Positions 56,635 through 64,000 of a stretch of 64,000 bases of DNA are shown piece after piece. The translations under genes were made by a program, and so were the position numbers. The DNA comes from Annona cherimola (Eukaryota; Streptophyta; Magnoliopsida; Magnoliales; Annonaceae): contig CM059972.1 in assembly GCA_030490835.1 (NCBI GenBank), positions 34,079,452 to 34,143,451 on the forward strand, given 5' to 3'. A model generated the notes under the pieces. It had not been told where the DNA came from, ran no database searches, and saw nothing but the letters and a program-made list of their open reading frames with translations. Every line of letters starts with the position of its first letter. Positions within the stretch are counted from its first letter, which is position 1.

Positions 56635-57978
56635 ACCCTAAAATTGAACGTTCTTTTAGGAGAAGAATTCGTGAGTATAAACAGCAACAAAATCCTGAAG
56701 ACACTATGGTAGAATACAACAATCCAAACCCGCCACATCAAGAGTAGAAGGAAGGCCAGGCTGAGAACAATCCTCCTCCAAGAAGGGTAACTCTTAGTGA
56801 TCAGAACCGCCCGAACCCTCGTGGATTCCCGATCATGCATAGTTGAACCAGAGATCGATGGGAGAAATTTTGAACTAAATCCCAGACTCATCCGGATGGT
56901 TCAACAAGACCAATTTATAGGACTACCCTCTGAAAACCCAACCGTTCACATCACCAAGTTCCTGCAGTTGTGCAGCACGATTAGGGTGCAAAATATCCCA
57001 CGTGAGGTAATCTATCTACAACTTTTCCCGTTTTCTCTTCGCGACAGGGCAAGCGAGTGGTTCTATTCTATGCCGCCCGATACTTTCAACACATGGGACG
57101 AGCTCTCTACTGCTTTCCTGGAAAAATTCTTTCCACCCAATAAAACCAGGAAAATTAGAGACGAGATCAATCAGTTCGCCCAAAAAGATGGAAAAACCTT
57201 ATATGATGCGTGGGAGAGAATGAAAGATCTGCAGCGCAAGTGTCCACATCATGGCATCTCGCAGGGTGATATTATTGAAAACCTTTTCAATGGACTCGAT
57301 CGACCTAGCCGAAGCGCCATCAATTCAGCTGTTGGTGATCGATTCATGCGACTCACTGACGAGGAGGCTCTCGAGCTTCTCAATGACTTGGCGCTTTATG
57401 ATTCTCAATATGGTGACGTCCGAGGACCCTCTCAGCGAGGTAATGTATATGATATCGAGTCTCTAAATTCTCTTCATGCTAAAATTGATCAAATTTTGCA
57501 ACAGAAGAAACAGGAACCCAAGGATCAGAATCCATCTTCTTCTCGGCACATTTCATGTGAGATCTGTGGAGCTTCACGCTACACATCTGAGTGTAGTTTT
57601 TCCATACAGGACACCACAGGCGAGCAAGCTAATGCAATCAACAACCAGTATGACACGCGTACTCATAGTAACCCGTACTCAAACACTTACAACCATGGAT
57701 GGAGGAACCACCCCAATTTCTCCTGGACAAACCAGTCAAACACCCAAAATTATACTCAAAATAATAAGCCACCTGGTTTCCTTAGAAAACCACTGAACCA
57801 TCCTTCATATCAAACCCAACAAGCCATACCTGCACCACCTCAAGCCCAACCCACTGAGTTCATGCTCGAAAATATCATTCTAATGCTCAAGAAAAATGAT
57901 GAAAGAATGGATCAAATGCAAACCCACATCAAGTTGCTTGAAAATCAAATTGCTCAGAATGCCACCGCCTCATCCTAA
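56635..57978 (+). pseudogene. gag: Element F gag
   Basis: From about 56815 one frame reads EPEIDGRNFELNPRLIRMVQ, then the Athila Gag core FPFSLRDRASEWFYSMPPDTF, WDELSTAFLEKFFPP and RKCPHHGISQGDIIENLFNGL. A cysteine cluster CEICGASRYTSEC (about 57555-57595) resembles a degenerate zinc knuckle. An asparagine-rich stretch and a C-terminal helix (MLKKNDERMDQMQTHIKLLE) follow. The N-terminal part (from about 56635, FRRRIREYKQQQNPEDTMVE) lies in another frame with a stop near 56745 and a frameshift near 56840. The frame ends in TAA at 57976-57978, and the polyprotein continues in the same frame. Confidence 0.88.
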
Positions 57979-58974
57979 AGAAACCAGGGCAAACTCCCTA
58001 GCCAACCTGAGGTAAACCCTAGGGAACAGGTGCAGGCAGTTACCTTGCGAAGTGGAAAGCAGCTCGACCCATCTCAAATGGTCACAGAAAAGGATGCCGA
58101 GCAGGAAAAGAATCAAGAAGAGGAGCCACAATCAGAACCAGTGGTGGAGAAGCCATATGTACCACCACCTCCTTACAAGCCTCCTCTCCCCTTCCCACAA
58201 AGGCAACGACAGGCTAAGCTCCAAAAGCAGTTCAAGAAATTTATTTCTACTCTCAAGAACCTGTTAATCAACGTGCCTTTCATTGACATGCTTTCCCAAA
58301 TGCCAGCTTATGCAAAATTTCTCAAGGACATGTTTTCCAACAAAAGAAAACTCGAGGAGTACGGAACCATTGCACTCACTGAGGAGTGCAGCGCTATTTT
58401 GCAGAACAAGTTACCTGAGAAGCTAAAGGACCCTGAAAGCTTTTCCATTCCATGTGCTCTTGAGAATATCCAAATCAGCAGAGCGCTATGTGATCTCAGA
58501 GCTAGTGTAAGTCTGATCCCACTCTCCATCTGTAAAAAGCTGAACATGGGTAATCCAAAACCAACGTCTATGTCTCTCCAATTGGCCGACCGATCAATCA
58601 AATTCCCAATTGGCATTCTTGAAGACGTTCCCTTGAAAGTCGGCAAATTGTTCATCCCAGTCAACTTTGTAGTCCTCGACATGGAGGAGGATCGCCAAAT
58701 CCTAATAATTCTCGGACGAACTTTCTTAGCCACTGCTGGAGCCATCATAGACGTCAAGAATGACCGACTCTCACTGACAGTTGGAGATGAAAAGATTGAA
58801 TTTAATCTTTCTGAGGCAACAAAGCACCTATCAACCGATGACTCTTGCCTACGGGCCGACGTCATTAACCCATTGCCGATCGAAGAAAAAGATGACCCGA
58901 TTGAGATATGTATCATTCAGAGTGTAACTGTTGAAAATGATAACCCTGAACTGTCTGCTTGTGTAGCTCTCTAG
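57979..58974 (+). pseudogene. Element F gag-protease linker and protease
   Basis: In frame with gag after one TAA. VQAVTLRSGKQLDP and the proline-rich PPPYKPPLPFPQRQRQAK precede KFISTLKNLLINVPFIDML. The protease loop is LCDLRASVSLIPLS, where arginine replaces the glycine after DL, so the catalytic turn is damaged. The body follows (SLQLADRSIKFPIGILEDVP, VVLDMEEDRQILIILGRTFL). TAG at 58972-58974 ends it, and RT continues in frame. The layout equals that of element A at 878-1860. Confidence 0.87.
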
Positions 58975-60666
58975 GATGGAAGCCCTTTTATCTCACTTGC
59001 TGCCGACTCATCTCCTGGGAAGCTAGACATAGACCTCAATTCGTTTCCCTCGACGAAAACAAAGGAAGAAACACCAAAGGTAGAACTCAAACCTCTTCCT
59101 AAAAATCTCAGGTATGCATTTCTTGGTCCAAATGATACTTATCCAGTCATAATCGATGCAAATCTTTCTGAATCCCAATCTGATGAACTATTATCTGAAT
59201 TAAGAAAGCATAGGAAGGCAATTGGATACTGCATTAATGACCTACCTGGTACTAGTCCTCTATGCATGCACAAAATTTTAATGGAGGAAGATTGTAAGAC
59301 AAGCATTGAACCTCAAAGACGTCCGAATCCAAACATGAAAGAAGTGGTGAAAAAGGAAATTTTAAAACTTCTTGATGCCGGAATCATCTACTCTATTTCC
59401 GATAGTAGTTGGGTAAGCCCAGTACATGTGGTACCCAAGAAAGGCGGTATGACTATTGTGAAAAATGATAAAAATGAACTTATACCCACGAAGATAGTCA
59501 CAGGTTGGCGAATGTGCATCGATTATCGCAAATTAAATATTGCCACCCGAAAGGATCATTTTCCTTTGCCTTTCATTGATCAAATGCTTGAACGACTTGC
59601 CAATCACTCTTATTTTTGCTATTTGGATGGTTACTCTAGCTACTTTCAGATTCCTATTCACCTAAAGGATCAAGAGAAAATCACTTTCACCTGTCCATAT
59701 GGCACTTTTGCATATAGACGCATGCCTTTTGGTCTTTGCAACACACCGGCCACTTTTCAACGATGCATGATGGCCATATTTTCTGATTACATTGAACACA
59801 TAATGGAAGTATTTATGGATGATTTTTCTATTTATGGCACTACATTTGAATCATGCTTATCTAACCTGTCTAAGGTTTTACAGAGGTGCGAAGAAACCAA
59901 CTTAGTTTTGAACTGGAAAAAGTGTCATTTCATGGTACAGGAAGGAATTGTATTAGGGCATTTAATTTCAAGCCAAGGTATTGAGGTTGACCGGGCGAAA
60001 ATAGAGGTCATTGAAAAATTACCACCACCTAATTCGGTCAAAGGAATTCAGAGTTTTCTGGGACATGCGGGCTTCTATCGATGTTTCATTAAAGATTTTT
60101 CTAAGATTGTTAAGCCACTGACTAACCTGCTAAGTCAAGATGTAAAATTTATTTTTTCTGATTACTGTCTAAAGTCGTTTTGTGGGTTAAAAGAAGCTTT
60201 GACCACCGCCCCAATTATACAGCCACCTGACTGGAGCTTACCATTTGAGATCATGTACGATGCAAGTGACCATGCGATTGGGGCAGTTTTGGGTCAACGA
60301 AAGGATAATAAGCCAGTAGTGATCTACTATGCAAGCAAAACCCTGAATGATGCTCAAGTCAACTATGCAACCACTGAAAAAGAATTGCTAGCTGTTGTGT
60401 TCGATATTGATAAATTTCGTTCTTATCTTGTAGGATCAAAGGTGATTGATTACACAGACCACGCGGCCATTCGCTATCTAATTGCCAAGAAAGATGCCAA
60501 ACCAAGGTTGATTCGTTGGATCCTACTATTACAAGAATTTGACCTTGAAATCCGAGACAAGAAAGGCATAGAGAATGTGGTAGCTGATCATTTGTCTAGA
60601 CTACCAGCAAATGAGGAAAGTATTCTATCCAAAGATGAGCAAATCAACGAGGATTTCCCCGATTAG
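58975..60666 (+). pseudogene. Element F reverse transcriptase and RNaseH
   Basis: The linker [20 protein letters not shown] leads to RT with [58 protein letters not shown] and the catalytic [11 protein letters not shown] (about 59805-59840). RNaseH follows with [47 protein letters not shown] and [10 protein letters not shown]. This 560-codon stretch has no internal stop and is the best preserved part of F. It ends in TAG at 60664-60666, after which the frame continues. Confidence 0.92.
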
Positions 60667-61991
60667 CAACTGCTTGCACTCGAGGAAATACCAATGCCCT
60701 GGTATGGAGACATTGTTAATTATTTAGTCTGTCAAGAAATTCCATCCAATTTCAACTATCAACAGAAAAAGAGATTCTTGGCGGACGTTAAATACTACAT
60801 ATGGGAGGACCCATACCTTTACAAGAGCTGCGGCGATGGTTTGATTCGCCAATGTGTACCAAACAAGGAAATCCAAAGCATTCTTTATCACTGTCATTCT
60901 TCACCCTACGGCGGACACATGGGTCCCACAAAAACTGCAGCAAAAGTCCCACAATCAGGTTTCTTCTGGCCCACTTTGTTCAAAGATGTTCGATCTTTTA
61001 CACTAACCTGTGATAGGTGCCAAAGAACAGGAAACATCTCAAAGCGAAACGAGATGCCACTCACAAACATTCTCAAGGTCGAACCGTTCGATGTCTAGGG
61101 CATAGATTTCATGGGACCTTTTCCATCCTCATTCAACAACCAGTACATACTGCTTGCAGTTGACTACATAACTAGATGGGTGGAGGCGATTGCTTCTCCA
61201 ACAAATGACTCACAGGTGGTCACTAAATTCTTAAAACGCAACATTTTTACCAGATTTGGTTTACCATGAGCAATCATAAGTGACGGAGGAAGCCACTTCT
61301 ATAACAAGCAAATGGAGCAACTGCTCAAGAAATATGTGGTCACACATAAGATCGCCACCCCATACCACCCACAAACAAGTGGTCAGGCTGAAATCTCGAA
61401 CCGCGAGATTAAACACATACTTGAGAAGACGGTGTCCCAATCACGGCGAGATTGGTCAAGGCAACTCGATGATGCTCATTGGGCATACCACACTGCATTC
61501 AAAACTCCGATCGGGACAACACCTTTCTAACTAGTCTATGGAAAATCATGTCACTTGCCTGTAGAGCCGGAGCACAAACATACTGGGCAATCAAATTTTT
61601 TAATTTTGATATGAAATCTGCAGGAGAAAGGCGCCTACTACAGCTTAATGAACTCGAGGAGATTCGACTCGATGCCTATGAAAATTCAAAGATGTACAAG
61701 GAAAAAACAAAATTTTGGCATGACAAACACATCCGGCAGAAGGTAATCAAAGCTAATGACCTGGTGTTGTTTTTTAATTCATGTTTTAAATTGTTTCCAG
61801 GAAAATTGAAGTCGAGGTGGTCGGGACCATTCAAAGTATTACAAGTGTTTCCTCATGGAGCTGTTAAAATTTGGAGTGAAAAGACGGGAGCATTCAAAGT
61901 CAATGGGCAGCGCCTCAAGCCCTACTTCTCAGGGGATCACATTCCAATAGGAGTCATCTACTCCTTCTATGAAACCACGCCACCCAACTGA
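60667..61991 (+). pseudogene. Element F integrase
   Basis: The zinc-binding part has HCHSSPYGGHMGPTKTAAKV and CDRCQRTGN. The core has [11 protein letters not shown] (first Asp), [12 protein letters not shown] (second Asp) and [18 protein letters not shown] (Glu). Stops: TAG at 61096 (tryptophan TGG expected), TGA at 61267 (CGA expected) and TAA near 61528 (CAA expected). A frameshift between about 61570 and 61600 moves the C-terminal part ([34 protein letters not shown]) into the next frame. No chromodomain is present, as usual for Athila. Confidence 0.88.
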
Positions 61992-63511
61992 AAATCTGTA
62001 GTCGGGCTGACGACTTTAAACCAAGCGCTTCTCGGGAGGCAACCCGAACTTTTTCAATTTCCTCTTTCAGAGCCTACTTGGAAGGAAGCACCATGGGATG
62101 GAAATTCGGTTCAACTCGCCAAAACAGGAAAGTTAACATCTCAAATCTTTTACAATCTCTCTTTATTTTGATGGTATGATTTACATTGAGTACAATGTCA
62201 ATTTCAAGTGTGGGGGTTAATGCATTGTATTAATTTTCTTTGAATTTTTTTCATTACACTACCATGATGATGATATGTTTTGTCATAATTTTTGAAAATT
62301 TTGGGTAAATCTTGCCATTAGACTGATCGAGACCCCACTTTGAACTCTTGTACGTCTTATAAGCAAACCATATTTGGAATTTCAAAATCTTTGAATGACA
62401 AAAAGAGCTGAACCATGGTGAAAGGTTAAATTTGTTTTAAACATGTACTCTTTGAAAATACTTGGATTTTTTTCCTGAATCATTTGATGAAACTGATATA
62501 CCTAGGAACCAATTCTGTTTTCTTTTAAAATCGGAGTAATCCTCTCTAATTTATCAAAGGTTGTTTGTAATGCACACAATTGTCATCCAAAAAGGTAGTT
62601 TGTCCCATATACATAAAAAAAAATTTCAAGGACAAAACTTAATCTAACCAATTCATGGTGGACATGATTAAGGCCTTTTCTTCATGATGAGCCTATCTTT
62701 GAAACTATAATAGTTATTTACCCCTATTAAACTTGGACTTCAATTTTTTCTAAATCTCAATTCCCACCTAGTTGAACCAACTTTGACATTGAATTTTGAG
62801 CTGAAAAGTAAAATGGGAACAAGGTTTAACCTCACAGCTTGTGCAATTAATGAAAATAACTTCCTAGATACCCTGAAATATGGTGAGGGGAGTTATTGCC
62901 GGACTTGGTTTTTTTTTAAAAAAAGAGCTAAACCAAGGATAAGAACAGGCTTGGAAAAGAATAAAAGCACTAAGTGTGGGGGTAGCATTATTTCCTGTTG
63001 TAAAATGAGGCTCAAAGCCATGTGGAGATGGTTTAAATTCTAGAAATGTTCAAAACTTTATCTCTTGTGCCAAACTTGACCATTGTCCTATTAAGTCCTT
63101 ATGATCCTATGAATTGGCTAATTGAGTTGGTAGAGAAGATTTAAAATTTTGATGAGGTGTATATGAGGTAATTTGATTGATATTTTCTGCATTACTACCA
63201 TTACTTGAATTATTGAATGTGTGCATTGAATAACCTGATAGTTAGGAGTTTATTGCGGGAGTTTTTGAACTCTTAATGATTGAAAGCAAAATGGGCGAAA
63301 GGGTATGCAGTATTAGCCATGTGAGAAGGGATTGTTGACTGAGATTTTCAAAGAGTATCATGTTTCAAAATTTTTAGTTTAATACTTTCACTAAATGGGT
63401 GGCTAAACATTAATTTTAGCATTTTGCTCAAAGTTTTGAAATTTTATAGTGTGATATTGAATTCCTTTGTATTTGCTTGAGGACAAGCAAAAGTTTAAGT
63501 GTGGGGGTATT
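61992..63511 (+). promoter_or_regulatory. Element F 3' untranslated region with three PPT-like tracts
   Basis: It starts with the CGGGAGGCAACCCGAAC motif common after Athila integrase. PPT-like tracts of the AAGTGTGGGGGT type lie at 62204-62218, 62971-62983 and 63496-63510; the last abuts the LTR. CCTGAAATATGGTGAGG at about 62872-62888 also occurs in element A. No gene is supported: the longest open stretch (62783-63043) has no recognisable domain. Confidence 0.6.
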
Positions 63512-64000
63512 TGATAATTGGAAATTAACAGTATATTATGTGGGCATTTTATACCAATTTTATGGGGAATTATTTGAGTTCAATATGAAATTTGGTTTAA
63601 AATGTGATTTTTGCATCAATTGGGTGTTGAACATGAATTTTAAGATATTTAATAACTTTTATAATCTTTCGGCTTGAAATTTCATTCCATTCTTTTGTCT
63701 AAGGGAATTCGGACAAGAAGAAACAGGGAACACTTAAGAGCACGATGGATGAAAGAAAAGAGAAACCAAAGCAAGCAAGGGTGTCGGCGCCTAGGCACCA
63801 CCCTACAAGCTCCTGCCAGAATCTCCAACACCACATTTCAGTCTGCTTCCAGAGAGTTGGAGCCTAGGCGCCAGCAAGTGGTGCCCAACGTGCTGAAAAG
63901 TCTGAAAGGGTTTTGGGGATCACAAGGTAGAATTGCTTCCAGGGAGTCGGCGCCTAGGCGCCATGACATGCTCATACAGGACTTCCAGGAGGATTTTCTA
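63512..64000 (+). repeat. Element F 3' LTR, start only
   Basis: It is colinear with 54853 onward and includes the palindrome cluster (63784-63963), with small differences and one deletion near 63885. It runs off the window. Confidence 0.93.

Larger units (their letters stand above)
54853..64000 (+). mobile_element. Element F: Athila-like Ty3/gypsy element, 3' LTR runs off the window
   Basis: The LTR starts TGATAATTGG at 54853 and again at 63512. The PBS is TGGCGCCGTTGCCGAGG (tRNA-Asp type). Gag, protease, RT, RNaseH and integrase follow in one orientation. No 3' ORF is present between integrase and the LTR. F inserted in the E1 5' LTR; the left flank is ATGCT, and the right target copy is outside the window. 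Five or six stops and at least two frameshifts make it inactive. Confidence 0.92.

Noticed and set aside
62783..63043. 86-codon ORF in the F 3' region as a possible 3' gene
   Set aside because: No recognisable domain, and it overlaps the conserved non-coding block and a PPT-like tract.
1..64000. Host protein-coding genes, tRNA or rRNA genes, CRISPR arrays
   Set aside because: All long ORFs fall in retrotransposon frames; tRNA-like matches are primer-binding sites only; no spaced-repeat array or rRNA sequence was seen.

Overview
The window is plant nuclear repeat DNA. Every stretch I can interpret belongs to LTR retrotransposons of plant-specific lineages: Athila-like Ty3/gypsy, chromodomain (Tekay/Del-like) Ty3/gypsy, and a Sirevirus-like Ty1/copia. 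I found no host gene, rRNA, tRNA gene or CRISPR array. The nesting, long LTRs, internal deletions and solo LTRs point to a large-genome seed plant. I cannot name the species. Element names A-G below are mine.

Layout. (1) Element A, 1 to about 9250, plus strand: an Athila-like element with decayed gag and protease, no RT-RNaseH-integrase, then a 3' ORF of the 'putative plant transposon protein' type and a 3' LTR (8411 to about 9250). A solo LTR of family E (3639-6368, minus) sits in the 3' ORF between CCCAA target duplications. (2) Fragment G, about 9250-10949: part of a minus-strand LTR. (3) Element B array, 10950-49012, plus strand: truncated LTR, internal copy 1, complete LTR, internal copy 2, complete LTR. 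The LTRs are about 4 kb. Both internal copies carry an extra ORF (ORF0) between the primer-binding site (PBS) and gag. (4) Copia element D (13737-31112, minus, TTAAG duplications) lies inside gag of B copy 1. (5) Gypsy element C (19470-27946, minus, CTTTA duplications) lies inside gag of D. (6) 49013-54852: pieces of family E, namely a plus-strand LTR end fused head-to-head to a minus-strand, internally deleted element E1 that has a triplicated PBS region. (7) Element F, 54853 to beyond 64000, plus strand: an Athila-like element with gag, protease, RT, RNaseH and integrase that interrupts the 5' LTR of E1.

How the parts work. Each autonomous element would encode Gag (particle), protease, reverse transcriptase/RNaseH and integrase, with a tRNA primer site after the 5' LTR and a polypurine tract (PPT) before the 3' LTR. 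C is closest to intact: one 1643-codon gag-pol frame broken only by three TGA codons, all explicable as methyl-CpG decay. My by-eye LTR comparisons (about 1% for C, about 3% for D) agree with the nesting order.

Most interesting candidates. First, ORF0 of family B, a 259-residue protein I do not recognise. Second, a repeated set of splice-like signals inside the long B and E LTRs: TATA box, donor 150-205 nt downstream, a 39-45 nt flanked micro-exon, and acceptors just before the ORF0 and gag start codons. Third, a U5 hairpin with a near-constant loop shared by B and E. Fourth, an 18-bp GGCGCC-rich palindrome upstream of TATA boxes in the Athila-like elements. All four are inferences from sequence alone.
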